64,000 bases of DNA from Mumia sp. Pv4-285 (GTDB taxonomy: Bacteria > Actinomycetota > Actinomycetes > Propionibacteriales > Nocardioidaceae), in contig NZ_CP162023.1 of NCBI RefSeq assembly GCF_041320275.1, positions 372,001-436,000 of the forward strand, in the 5' to 3' direction. The notes below the pieces were generated by a model. The model saw nothing but the letters and a program-made list of their open reading frames with translations. It was not told the origin of the DNA and made no database searches. The translations under genes and the position numbers were made by a program. Positions 35,093 through 43,481 of the stretch are shown here, in pieces (the stretch's first letter is position 1; every line of letters starts with the position of its first letter).

Positions 35093-36307
35093 TCAGGCCA
35101 GGAGCGGGCGGCGCGGCATCGTCAGCGGCGCGAGCAGCGTCGCAGCGGCCGCCACCCCGGCGAGGACGAGGAATGCTGCGGGATATCCACCCAGCGCCTC
35201 GGCAAGGAGCGCCCCGAGCCACGGTGAGATGGCCACGGCGAACATCAGCGGCGCTGAGAGCACCCCGTTGAGGGCCCCGTACCGGTGCACACCCCACCGG
35301 TCGGTCACCGCCGTCGCCTGGATCAGGGTGCACACTCCTCGTGCGGTTCCGGCGAGGAAGGAGACGACCGCCAGCAGCGCGTACGGCCCTGGGACGACCG
35401 CGAGGAGGAGGGTCGTCGCGGCCACGGACGCGAGTACGAGGATCGTCCTGGTTCGCACGCCGGTCGCCTCCTCGAGGCGGCGGTAGCCCAACCGTCCGCA
35501 GACCTGACCCACGCCTCCGATGCCCAGCACGATCGCGGCCGACTCTGTGCTGAGACCGCGCTCGATCAGCATCGGGACGAGGTTCACCACCCCCGCGTAG
35601 ATGGCGGCAGCCGCCAGACAGATCGCCGCCGTCAGCGCGATGAACGCGCCCGACCTCCACACGGGCGGACCGTCGGGGTCGGTGGCAGCGCGCGCCGGTT
35701 GCCCGACCTCCGGCCACGGCTGCCGCAGGCCCCACCAGTGCAGCGGAACGGTGACCAGGAGGACGGCCGCGAGCACCCCGTACGTCCAGCGCCATCCCTG
35801 GGAACCCAGCAGGACCGCCGTCAGAGGAGCGAAGACCGTGCTCGCCAGGCCGGCCACCAGCGTCACCGCCGTCAGGGCTTTCACTCGTGCCGCGCCGCCC
35901 CAGTGCGTCAGCGCCGCGAAGGCCGGAGCGTAGAGCGTCGCGGAGCACGCAACGCCGACGACGAGCCACGCGGCGACGAACCACGGCAGGCTCGGGGCTG
36001 ACGCGACCCCGACGACCGCGACCACGCCGAGCCCAGAGCCCGCCGTCATGACCCACCGTGGACCGCGGCGATCGATGCTGCGACCGACGGCGACGCCGAC
36101 CAGACCGGCCACCACCTGGCTCACGGAGAAGGCGGCGACGACGGCGCTCCTCGGCCACCCGGTGTCAGCGACCAGCTCCGACAGGACGACCGGGAAGGCG
36201 TAGTAGAGGACTCCCCAGCTCACGATCTCCGTCACGCAGAGGACGGCCGTGACTCGTCGGAGCGCGCCACCCTGCAGCGCCCTGTCGTCGACCGCCTGCC
36301 CCGTCAT
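35093..36307 (-). CDS. MFS transporter in the ars regulon
   Basis: A 404-residue 12-helix MFS protein starting TAVLCVTEIVSWGVLYYAF, with loop GVAVGRSIDRRGPRWVM. ATG 36307 has the ribosome site GGAGGT; a start at 36334 is less likely. No arsenic carrier family is recognised (it is not Acr3 or ArsB, and no GAPDH-like arsJ partner is present). An ArsR-type operator 35 bases upstream ties it to arsenic. Possible substrate: an organoarsenical or arsenic conjugate; this is inference. Confidence 0.85.
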   Translation of the reverse strand: MTGQAVDDRALQGGALRRVTAVLCVTEIVSWGVLYYAFPVVLSELVADTGWPRSAVVAAFSVSQVVAGLVGVAVGRSIDRRGPRWVMTAGSGLGVVAVVGVASAPSLPWFVAAWLVVGVACSATLYAPAFAALTHWGGAARVKALTAVTLVAGLASTVFAPLTAVLLGSQGWRWTYGVLAAVLLVTVPLHWWGLRQPWPEVGQPARAATDPDGPPVWRSGAFIALTAAICLAAAAIYAGVVNLVPMLIERGLSTESAAIVLGIGGVGQVCGRLGYRRLEEATGVRTRTILVLASVAATTLLLAVVPGPYALLAVVSFLAGTARGVCTLIQATAVTDRWGVHRYGALNGVLSAPLMFAVAISPWLGALLAEALGGYPAAFLVLAGVAAAATLLAPLTMPRRPLLA

Positions 36308-36341
36308 CCGACCTCCGTCACGAGAGCCAGCCACGAGCGTA

Positions 36342-36359
36342 CATCGAGAGACGTCAATG
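36342..36359 (-). promoter_or_regulatory. ArsR-type operator before the MFS gene
   Basis: CATCGA-N6-TCAATG, the best match to the shared motif of this island, located 35-52 bases upstream of ATG 36307. Confidence 0.65.
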
Positions 36360-36374
36360 GGTTTCCGGTGGCGG

Positions 36375-36965
36375 CTACTGCGCCTGCAGGACGTCGTACC
36401 CGAGCACCAAGGTGCCGCGGCTGGTCGTTCCCGACGCGGTGACTCTGAGGGGCCGGGGCGCCGGAAGGTCCCGGAACAGTCGCTTGCCGGTGCCGAGGAG
36501 CAGGGGATGCACGAACAGGCGGACCTGGTCGACGAGGTCGAGGAGCATCAGCTCGTGCACGAGCGCGCCGCTGCCGAGTACGGCGATGTCACCGTCGCCG
36601 CTGGACTTGAGCGCGACGACAGCCTGCTCGAGCTCTCCGTCGAGGACCTCGGCGCCGTCCCATTCGAGGTGGGTCAGGGTGCGCGTCGCGACGTACTTCG
36701 GTGTCCGGTTCAGCTGGCGCGCCATGGGGTTGTCCTCAGGCTGGAACGGCCAGAACGCCGCCATCTTCTCGTAGGTTCGCCGTCCGAAGAGGTAGGCGGT
36801 GGTCTGGCTCGGGCCGCCGGCGGCGACGGCCTCGTGGATGGCATCGGCGTAGGGCGCTCCCCATCCCCCGTGGACGAAGCCGCCGTCGGTGTCCTCGTCC
36901 GGGGACCCCAGACCCTGCATGACACCGTCGACGGTCAGGAACTCGATGACGACCAGTTTTCGCAT
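36375..36965 (-). CDS. RibD C-terminal/dihydrofolate reductase-like protein
   Basis: A 196-residue DHFR-fold protein: N-terminal KLVVIEFLTVDGVMQ, central LFGRRTYEKMAAFWP, YVATRTLTHLEWD, IAVLGSGALVHELM and LLLGTGKRLFRDL. These bind NADPH; substrates are mostly unknown. Divergent from an AraC regulator 66 bases away, a pairing that suggests regulation by it. Second of three family members in the window. Confidence 0.88.
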   Translation of the reverse strand: MRKLVVIEFLTVDGVMQGLGSPDEDTDGGFVHGGWGAPYADAIHEAVAAGGPSQTTAYLFGRRTYEKMAAFWPFQPEDNPMARQLNRTPKYVATRTLTHLEWDGAEVLDGELEQAVVALKSSGDGDIAVLGSGALVHELMLLDLVDQVRLFVHPLLLGTGKRLFRDLPAPRPLRVTASGTTSRGTLVLGYDVLQAQ

Positions 36966-37031
36966 GTCTTGGATGCTGCACGTTCCTGGTCACGTGTGGC
37001 TTGAAGGAAATTGACCGGCGATACTCCGCAC

Positions 37032-37871
37032 ATGGAGGGCGGACACAGGATCGACCTCGTACGCCACCGTGTCTCCCCGGCTCTGGACGGCCTGGTCGCC
37101 GGCGTGGTGGGCTTGTCCGAGCGTGCTCCGGGTGTCGTACGCCGCCGTCAGCCGGCGGGCACACTCCTGCCTCTCGTGTTCTCCTTCGGCAACCCGCTGA
37201 CGATCGGACCTGTGGCAGACGCCGCCGGCGCTGCCTCGTACGAGTCCTTCCTCGCCGGGCTCTCGTCGAGCCCTGCGACGACGCAGTTCGAGGATGGCCA
37301 GGACTGTGTGCAGGTCTACCTGACCCCGATCGGTGCTCGCCGGATCCTGGGTGTGCCGGGCAGCCAGGTGGCCGGCAGGGTGCTTGCCGTCCGCGACGTC
37401 GGACCGCGCACGGACGGCTACCTCACCGAGCGGCTTCGTGGCGCGACGACGTGGACAGAGCGGTTCGACCTCGTCGAGCGCGTGCTGCTCCAGCAGCTGG
37501 AGCGGGAGGTCGGTGCCCCGGCGTGGGTCGGCTGGATGTGGAGCCAGATCGCGCAGAGCGGCGGGCGTGTGCGGATCCGCGATCTTGTCGACCGCACGGG
37601 CTGGAGCCATCGCTACGTCACGACCGTATTCGCCGAGGAGATCGGCCTCACCCCCAAGCGGGCGGCCGGAATCGTACGCTTCGAGCGAGCGGCGGCCGAT
37701 CTCGGTCGGTTCCCGCTTGCCGAGATCGCGGCGCGGCGCGGCTACGCCGACCAGAGTCATCTCGCTCGTGACGTCGCCCGCTACGCCGGTGAGACCCCGA
37801 GCGAGCTCGCCGCCGCGCAGCGCCCGACGGCGTGGACTGCTCTCGGGCCGCTCGCCCGGACTCGGCGATGA
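37032..37871 (+). CDS. AraC family transcriptional regulator
   Basis: A 279-residue regulator. The N-terminal ~170 residues are a ligand/dimer region without recognised domain. The C-terminus has the double helix-turn-helix: VRIRDLVDRTGWSHRYVTTV and then LAEIAARRGYADQSHLARD, with the linking helix. It sits between two RibD-like genes, one divergent (36375) and one downstream (37931), and probably controls one or both. ATG 37032 is chosen by the first conserved residues; 37011 is possible. Confidence 0.88.
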   Translation: MEGGHRIDLVRHRVSPALDGLVAGVVGLSERAPGVVRRRQPAGTLLPLVFSFGNPLTIGPVADAAGAASYESFLAGLSSSPATTQFEDGQDCVQVYLTPIGARRILGVPGSQVAGRVLAVRDVGPRTDGYLTERLRGATTWTERFDLVERVLLQQLEREVGAPAWVGWMWSQIAQSGGRVRIRDLVDRTGWSHRYVTTVFAEEIGLTPKRAAGIVRFERAAADLGRFPLAEIAARRGYADQSHLARDVARYAGETPSELAAAQRPTAWTALGPLARTRR

Positions 37872-37930
37872 GTCCCGCCGAGCTCTGCAGTCGGTACAGG
37901 GCAGGACCGACCACAGACTCGAGGAGCGCC

Positions 37931-38515
37931 ATGACTGCTGTCTACACATTCGACGTCTTCTGCACCCTTGACGGGTTCGGCTCCTACGGCGCCGACGGTG
38001 ACTGGGGCGGCTTCTGGGGCAAGCAGGGCCCGGAGTTTCTCGACCGGCGCCTCGCCCAGTACGAGGCCGAGCAGCGGATGGTCCTGGGAGCCGCCACCTA
38101 TCGGGAGTTCTTGGAGTACCTGGGCCCGAGCTCCGACGAGCCAGACCCGGGCGACCCCATCAACAGCCGAATGAAGCAGCTTCCGACGACCGTGGTGTCG
38201 ACCACGCTGGAAGAGCCGCTCGACTGGTCCAACGCGACGCTCGCCAGCGGCGACGCCGTCGACGTCGTCGCGCGGCTCAAGGAGGAGTCCGACGTGCCGC
38301 TGCGCTCGCACGGCAGCCTGTCGATGAACAGGTCGCTGATGGCAGCGGGTCTGGTCGACCGCGTCCAGGTGACGGTCTTCCCCGTGATCAGCGGTCAGAC
38401 CGGCGAGGCCCCGATCTTCGCGGGCGCCGCCGACTTCGACCTCGAGCTGCTCGAGAGTCTCACGCTCGACGGGCACACCCAAGAGCTCACCTACCGGCCC
38501 ACACTGCACCGCTGA
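37931..38515 (+). CDS. RibD C-terminal/dihydrofolate reductase-like protein
   Basis: A 194-residue DHFR-fold protein: VYTFDVFCTLDGFGSYG, VLGAATYREFLEYL, TTVVSTTLEEPLDWSNA, LRSHGSLSMNRSLMAAGL. It is more distant from the other two copies and longer in the N-terminal loop (DGDWGGFWGKQGPEF). ATG 37931 follows GAGGAG. It lies 59 bases after the AraC gene on the same strand. Confidence 0.86.
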   Translation: MTAVYTFDVFCTLDGFGSYGADGDWGGFWGKQGPEFLDRRLAQYEAEQRMVLGAATYREFLEYLGPSSDEPDPGDPINSRMKQLPTTVVSTTLEEPLDWSNATLASGDAVDVVARLKEESDVPLRSHGSLSMNRSLMAAGLVDRVQVTVFPVISGQTGEAPIFAGAADFDLELLESLTLDGHTQELTYRPTLHR

Positions 38516-38641
38516 GTGCCCGCTCCAGCCCGGCGTGAAACGACGTTCCACCAAAGGGAACGCGGTTTGGCGTACCCGCGAGTAGTACGTACCGTCGGCC
38601 ATGGGCCCGCGAAGGGCGCGCCCAGCAGCACGAGGAGTGTC

Positions 38642-39487
38642 ATGGAGAAGATCGGTGTCGTCGGTGCGGGCCTCATGGGAGCAGGCATCGCGGAGGTGTG
38701 TGCGCGCGCAGGCGCTCAGGTGATCGCGGTCGAGTCGTCGCCCGAGCGGGTCGAGGCCGGGCTGGCACGGATCACGAAGTCCCTCGAGCGCGCGGAGTCG
38801 CGCGGCCGGATCGAGAGCGCCGCCGCCGTCCTCGAGCGCATCGCGGTCGTCGACGACCTCGAGGCGCTCCGCGACCGTGATCTCGTGATCGAGGCGATCG
38901 TCGAGGACGAGGCCACCAAGGTCGCGCTGTTCAAGCAGCTGGACGAGCTGGTCGAGTCGCCTGACGCCATCCTCGCCTCCAACACCTCGTCGATCCCGAT
39001 CATGAAGCTCGCGGTCGTGACCAAGCGTCCCGACAAGGTGCTCGGCATCCACTTCTTCAACCCCGTCCCGGTGCTCTCGCTCGTCGAGCTCGTGCCGAGC
39101 CTGCTGACCAGCGAGAAGACGACCCTCGAGGCGCGCACGTTCGTCGAGGGGGCGCTCGGCAAGCACGCGATCCTCAGCCAGGACCGCGCGGGCTTCGTCG
39201 TCAACGCGCTGCTGATCCCGTTCGTGCTCTCGGCGATCCGGATGCTCGAGTCGGGCTTCGCGACCGCCGAGGACATCGACGAGGGCCTTGTCCGTGGGGC
39301 CGCGCACCCGCAGGGGCCGCTCGCGCTCGCCGACCTCATCGGGCTCGACACCACGAAGGCCGTGGCCGAGTCGCTGTACGAGGAGTTCAAGGAGCCGCTG
39401 TACGCGTCGCCGCCGCTGCTCGCCCGCATGGTCGACGCCGGCCTGCTGGGACGCAAGACCGGCCGCGGCTTCTACACGTACGAGTGA
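38642..39487 (+). CDS. 3-hydroxybutyryl-CoA dehydrogenase
   Basis: A 281-residue NAD(P)-dependent dehydrogenase of short-chain 3-hydroxyacyl-CoA, working in beta-oxidation or butanoate metabolism. It has the Rossmann motif GVVGAGLMGAGIAEV at the N-terminus, catalytic His in GIHFFNPVPVL with Glu in LVELVPS, and the C-terminal domain motif DRAGFVVNALLIPF. ATG 38642 follows GAGGAG. The gene stands alone between two promoters and a small hairpin follows. Confidence 0.93.
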   Translation: MEKIGVVGAGLMGAGIAEVCARAGAQVIAVESSPERVEAGLARITKSLERAESRGRIESAAAVLERIAVVDDLEALRDRDLVIEAIVEDEATKVALFKQLDELVESPDAILASNTSSIPIMKLAVVTKRPDKVLGIHFFNPVPVLSLVELVPSLLTSEKTTLEARTFVEGALGKHAILSQDRAGFVVNALLIPFVLSAIRMLESGFATAEDIDEGLVRGAAHPQGPLALADLIGLDTTKAVAESLYEEFKEPLYASPPLLARMVDAGLLGRKTGRGFYTYE

Positions 39488-39504
39488 TTCTCATTCACTG
39501 AGAA
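39488..39504. terminator. Small hairpin after the dehydrogenase gene
   Basis: TTCTCA-TTCAC-TGAGAA is a perfect 6-bp stem directly after the stop codon. No T run follows, so terminator function is uncertain. Confidence 0.35.
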
Positions 39505-39548
39505 CACCTCTTGGGTTGCGGTGTGACCACCCTCACTCTGGCGGGGTG

Positions 39549-39568
39549 CCTGTGGCGAGGACCACAGG
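39549..39568. promoter_or_regulatory. Inverted repeat before aromatic-acid MFS gene
   Basis: CCTGTGG (39549-39555) and CCACAGG (39562-39568) are perfect arms six bases apart, with flanking GGTG/CCACC extending the symmetry. The element lies 23 bases before ATG 39591 and could be an operator, perhaps for the IclR regulator at 42569. Confidence 0.4.
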
Positions 39569-39590
39569 CCACCACGTCGGGAGGGTTCTC

Positions 39591-40922
39591 ATGTCAGTCG
39601 CTGCTCGAGCCGGCCGTTCGCGGCTGCCGGTCTATCTGCTCTGCTGGATCTGCCTGATCGCAGACGGGTACGACCTGATGTCGTACGGCGCCACCCTGCC
39701 GGCCCTGATCGGCGGCGAGCCGTTCCATCTCACGGTCGCGCGGGCCGGCCACATCGGGAGCCTGGCCCTGGCCGGCATGCTCGCCGGATCGTTGACCGCC
39801 GGGACCCTGACCGACCGCGTCGGGCGCCGCCGGATCTTCATCGCCAGCGTGACGGTGTTCTCCGTCGGCATGCTGCTCACCGCGCTCGCCCCCACGGTCG
39901 AGATGTTCGTGGCGTTCCGCGTGCTGACCTGCTTCGGCGTCGGAGGCCTCCTCCCCACGGCGGTGGCGCTGGCGAGCGAGTTCGCCAGCCCCGAGACGCG
40001 CTCCCGCACCCTCGGGTTCGTGCTGACCGGTCCGCCGCTCGGCATGGTCGCCGCCGCCTTCCTCGCCTCCCGCGTGGTGGAGGAGCACGGCTTCCGCCCG
40101 GTCTACGCTGCTGCCGGCGTGATCCTCCTGGTCGTGCCGCTGCTGGTGCGCTATCTCCCGGAGTCGCCGAGCTTCCTCGCGGCACGCGGCGACGCGGCCT
40201 CTGCCACGCTCGTCCGCACCACCTACGGACTGCCGGTCCCGGCGCAGCCTGCCGTGGCCGCGACCGGTCCCGCCTCGACGGTCGGAAGTCCGGTGGCGGC
40301 CCTTCTGCGCGGGCGGCTGCTGGTGCCGACGCTGCTGATCTGGGGCACCACGTTCTTCAGCCTCCTCACCGTCTTCGGCATCACGACGTGGCTGCCCCAG
40401 GTGATGGCGAAGTCCGGGTACGGCCTCGGGTCGTCGATCACCTTCCTGCTCGTCTACTGCCTCGGCGCCGTGATCGGCACGCTCATCGCGGCGTCGCTCG
40501 CCGATCGCTTCGGGCCCAAGCCGCTGGTCATCGTCGGCTACGTCTGCGCCGCGGTCGCGCTGCTCGCGGTGGCGACCGAGCCGGCGACCGGCGCGCTCGT
40601 CGTCCTGGTGCTCCTCGCCGGGTTCGGCGGGTTCGGCACGCAGAACATCCTCAACGACTTCATCGCGCGCTTCTACCCCGCGAGCATGCGCGCCAGCGGT
40701 CTCGGATGGGCTCTCGGTGTCGGTCGCCTCGGAGCGATCGTGGGTCCGACCTTCGGTGCCTGGGTGGTCTCGGGCAAGGACCCGCTGGCCGCTACCGCGA
40801 CGGCCTTCGCCGTGACGGCGGTGCTCGGCGCCGTGGTGATGGCGCTCGTGCCCCGCGCGGCGCGCGCAGACGCGTACACCCCGAGCACCACGAACGAGGT
40901 CGCCGAGGAGGTGGCGCGATGA
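39591..40922 (+). CDS. MFS transporter, aromatic acid:H+ symporter (AAHS) type
   Basis: A 443-residue 12-helix importer. Helix 1 carries LICLIADGYDLMSYG, the DGxD motif diagnostic for AAHS members such as PcaK/BenK, and the 2-3 loop is GTLTDRVGRRRIFIAS. Such proteins take up hydroxylated benzoates or phenylpropanoids. The FAD monooxygenase gene overlaps its stop (ATGA), so import and hydroxylation are coupled. Confidence 0.9.
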   Translation: MSVAARAGRSRLPVYLLCWICLIADGYDLMSYGATLPALIGGEPFHLTVARAGHIGSLALAGMLAGSLTAGTLTDRVGRRRIFIASVTVFSVGMLLTALAPTVEMFVAFRVLTCFGVGGLLPTAVALASEFASPETRSRTLGFVLTGPPLGMVAAAFLASRVVEEHGFRPVYAAAGVILLVVPLLVRYLPESPSFLAARGDAASATLVRTTYGLPVPAQPAVAATGPASTVGSPVAALLRGRLLVPTLLIWGTTFFSLLTVFGITTWLPQVMAKSGYGLGSSITFLLVYCLGAVIGTLIAASLADRFGPKPLVIVGYVCAAVALLAVATEPATGALVVLVLLAGFGGFGTQNILNDFIARFYPASMRASGLGWALGVGRLGAIVGPTFGAWVVSGKDPLAATATAFAVTAVLGAVVMALVPRAARADAYTPSTTNEVAEEVAR

Positions 40923-42643
40923 CCGTGCGCCACGGTCTGGAGGACGTCCCCTCCGACGTCGACGTGGTCATCGCGGGCGGCGGACCCAGCGGGCTCTTCC
41001 TCGCCGCGGACCTCGAGGCGTACGGCGTGAGCAGCGTGGTCGTCGAGCCTCGCGCCGAGCTCGACTGGCTGCACCCGCGAGCCAAGACGACGAACGCGCG
41101 CACGATGACGCACCTGCGGCGCCTCGGTCTCGCCGACCGCCTCCGAGCGGCTGCGCCGATCCCTGTCGAGTACGCCGACAGCGTCGCCTTCTGCACGTCG
41201 CTGGTCGGGCACGAGCTCACGCGGTTCCACGAGGCGTTCCAGCTCGTCGCCGACCGCTACGCGCTGCAGCCCGAGAGCGGCCAGCAGGTCGCGCAGCCGG
41301 TCGTCGAACAGGTCCTCCGCGACCACGTCGCGAGTCGGGCGGACGCGCACCTCGTCCTGGGCGCGGAGCTCGTCGACGTCGACCTCTCCGACCCGGATCA
41401 GGTCGTCGCGGTCGTGGCGTCCGGTGAAAGCGTGCGGCAGGTCCGTGGTCGCTACCTCGTCGGCGCGGACGGTGTGTCCTCACGCGTGCGCAAGTCGCTC
41501 GGGATCCGCCTCGAGGGAAGCTCGGCGGGGAAGTCGAACCTCGGCCTGCTGTTTCGTTCGGAGGCCCTCGGCGCCGTCGTACGCCACGACCCGGCGGTGC
41601 AGTACTGGGTCGTCGGGCGCCGCTACGCGGGCATGGTCGGCCCGATGGACCTGGACGGGACGTGGTGGGCGATCGTGCAGGGGTACGACCCAGGACGTCC
41701 GGAGTTCGCCGACGTCGCACGCGAGGAGATCCTCCGGGAGCTGATCGGCGCCGACGTCGACATCCACGTGGAGGCGGAGGACCCGTGGACGGCACGGATG
41801 CTGCTGGCGCCGCGCTACCGCTCCGACCGCTGCTTCCTGGTGGGAGACGCCGCCCATGCCAACCCGCCGTGGGGTGGGCACGGGTTCAACACCTGCATCG
41901 GGGACGCGGCGAACCTCGCGTGGAAGCTCGCGGCCGACCTGCACGGGTGGGGCGGCCGTAGCCTGCTCGACTCGTACGAGGCAGAGCGCCGACCGGTCGC
42001 CCGACGGACGATCGACGACGCGGCGGCCAACGGCACCGTGCTCGCCGACGACTACATCGAGGACCTGCTCGACCAGGACGGTCCGGAGGGCGACGCCGTG
42101 CGGGCGGAGACCGCCCGCTCGCTGGTCGCGGCGAAGACCTCGGAGTTCCTCTCGCTCGGACTGGTCCTCGGCTACAGCTACGAGAGCTCTCCGCTCGTGA
42201 CGCCCTCGGGCTCCTCGTGTCCGGCACCGGATCCGGTGCGCTACGAGCCGACGGCCGCGCCCGGTGCGCTTCTCCCGCACGCGTGGCTCGATGACGACGT
42301 GTCGCTGTACGACGCGCTGGGGCGCGGATTCACGGTGCTGGTCGACGGGGACGGGCCTGCCGTCGACACCTCTGCGGCGGCCGCGGTCGCCGACCGCCTC
42401 GGCATCCCGTTGACGGTCCGCACGGTGACCGCCACCGGTGGGTCGTTCACGGCCGGCTGGGAGGCGCCCAGCGTGCTCGTCCGTCCCGACCAGCACGTCG
42501 CGTGGCGCGGCGACGGCGGTGCCGCGCTCGCGGTCGCGCTGGAGCGGGCCAGCGGCCGTGGGGCATCGTCAGGTGCTGTCGACGGGATCGGTCGTCGTGG
42601 TGTCGGGGCGGCCCTCCGCGCGGGGAGCGCCCAGCGCACGTGA
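40919..42643 (+). CDS. FAD-dependent aromatic ring monooxygenase (PheA/TfdB/MhpA type)
   Basis: A 574-residue class A flavoprotein hydroxylase using NAD(P)H and O2. It has VVIAGGGPSGLFLAADL (FAD), the DG motif YLVGADGVSSRVR, and the GD motif FLVGDAAHANPPWGGHG. A C-terminal thioredoxin-like region is visible after ~residue 430. It hydroxylates a phenol or aryl acid; which one is unknown. Its last 75 bases overlap the 3' end of the opposing IclR gene. Confidence 0.9.
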   Translation: MTVRHGLEDVPSDVDVVIAGGGPSGLFLAADLEAYGVSSVVVEPRAELDWLHPRAKTTNARTMTHLRRLGLADRLRAAAPIPVEYADSVAFCTSLVGHELTRFHEAFQLVADRYALQPESGQQVAQPVVEQVLRDHVASRADAHLVLGAELVDVDLSDPDQVVAVVASGESVRQVRGRYLVGADGVSSRVRKSLGIRLEGSSAGKSNLGLLFRSEALGAVVRHDPAVQYWVVGRRYAGMVGPMDLDGTWWAIVQGYDPGRPEFADVAREEILRELIGADVDIHVEAEDPWTARMLLAPRYRSDRCFLVGDAAHANPPWGGHGFNTCIGDAANLAWKLAADLHGWGGRSLLDSYEAERRPVARRTIDDAAANGTVLADDYIEDLLDQDGPEGDAVRAETARSLVAAKTSEFLSLGLVLGYSYESSPLVTPSGSSCPAPDPVRYEPTAAPGALLPHAWLDDDVSLYDALGRGFTVLVDGDGPAVDTSAAAAVADRLGIPLTVRTVTATGGSFTAGWEAPSVLVRPDQHVAWRGDGGAALAVALERASGRGASSGAVDGIGRRGVGAALRAGSAQRT

Positions 42644-43390
42644 GATCGCGCGACACGCGGCCCGTACCGCAGGCACGAGGTGACGTGCCGACACCGACCC
42701 GTCCGACACCACGACCGACAGGGCCGCGGTGCAGCGGTCGCGTCCGTCCCACACGGGACCCGCGACGGCGAGCACGGGCCTGGGAGACCCACGGTGGAGC
42801 TCCGCGACGCCGTCACGGCGCACCTCGGCCAAGGTCGACCGCAGAGCGGTCACGTCGACCGGCTCGCCCTCGGGCTGGCGGGTGAGGCGGCGGTGAAGCA
42901 GACGTTCCTGCGTCTCGACGTCGGCGTGCGCGAGCAGCACCAGACCGACGCCGGTGGAGTGCAGCGGCATCCGACCGCCGACCCGGTAGTGGATCGGCTC
43001 GGCGTCGCGGAACGACAACCGCTCGACGAGCACCGCCTCGTCGTCCTCGCGCACCGCGAGGAGCACGTGCTGCCGCGTCGCGTCGGCGAGGTCACCGAGG
43101 TACGGCATCGCGATCTCGCGCAACCCGTGGCCGCGCGGCGCCAACGAGGCGATCTCGAGGAGGCCGAGCCCCACCGTGTAGCGGCCGTCGGGCCGACGCT
43201 CCAGTGCGCCCCAGGCGACGAGCCGCGCGACGAGCCGGTACGTCGTGCTGAGCGGCACACCGCTGGCACGGCTGAGGTCGGCCGCGGAGAGGACGGGCTC
43301 GGCGTCGCTGAACGCGTGGAGCAGGGCGAACGCCCTGTCGACGACCGGTTCGCCCTGGACCGGCTTGCCGCCCGCACGGTCGGTGGACAA
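42569..43390 (-). CDS. IclR family transcriptional regulator
   Basis: An IclR-type repressor or activator: the winged helix at the N-terminus (LSRASGVPLSTTYRLVARL) and the ligand-binding domain with RMPLHSTGVGLVLLAHAD and VAGPVWDGRDRCTAALSV. The start is uncertain. TTG 43390 gives 273 residues, and GTG 43447 adds an unlikely Arg-rich leader. It is divergent from the esterase-bicupin operon and overlaps the monooxygenase gene tail to tail, so it likely controls this aromatic module. Confidence 0.85.
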   Translation of the reverse strand: MSTDRAGGKPVQGEPVVDRAFALLHAFSDAEPVLSAADLSRASGVPLSTTYRLVARLVAWGALERRPDGRYTVGLGLLEIASLAPRGHGLREIAMPYLGDLADATRQHVLLAVREDDEAVLVERLSFRDAEPIHYRVGGRMPLHSTGVGLVLLAHADVETQERLLHRRLTRQPEGEPVDVTALRSTLAEVRRDGVAELHRGSPRPVLAVAGPVWDGRDRCTAALSVVVSDGSVSARHLVPAVRAACRAISRALGAPRAEGRPDTTTTDPVDST

Positions 43391-43481
43391 CGACCTCTCT
43401 CGCCTTCTCCTACGGTGGGACGGCGGACGTGGACCGCCGTCGTACACGTCGAACGCTACAGGCGGCGCGGAGGTGTGGCCC

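Noticed and set aside
16254-38515. Mobile element or prophage
   Set aside because: No transposase, integrase, phage or conjugation gene is visible in this stretch; only gene content and the tRNA position suggest an accessory block.
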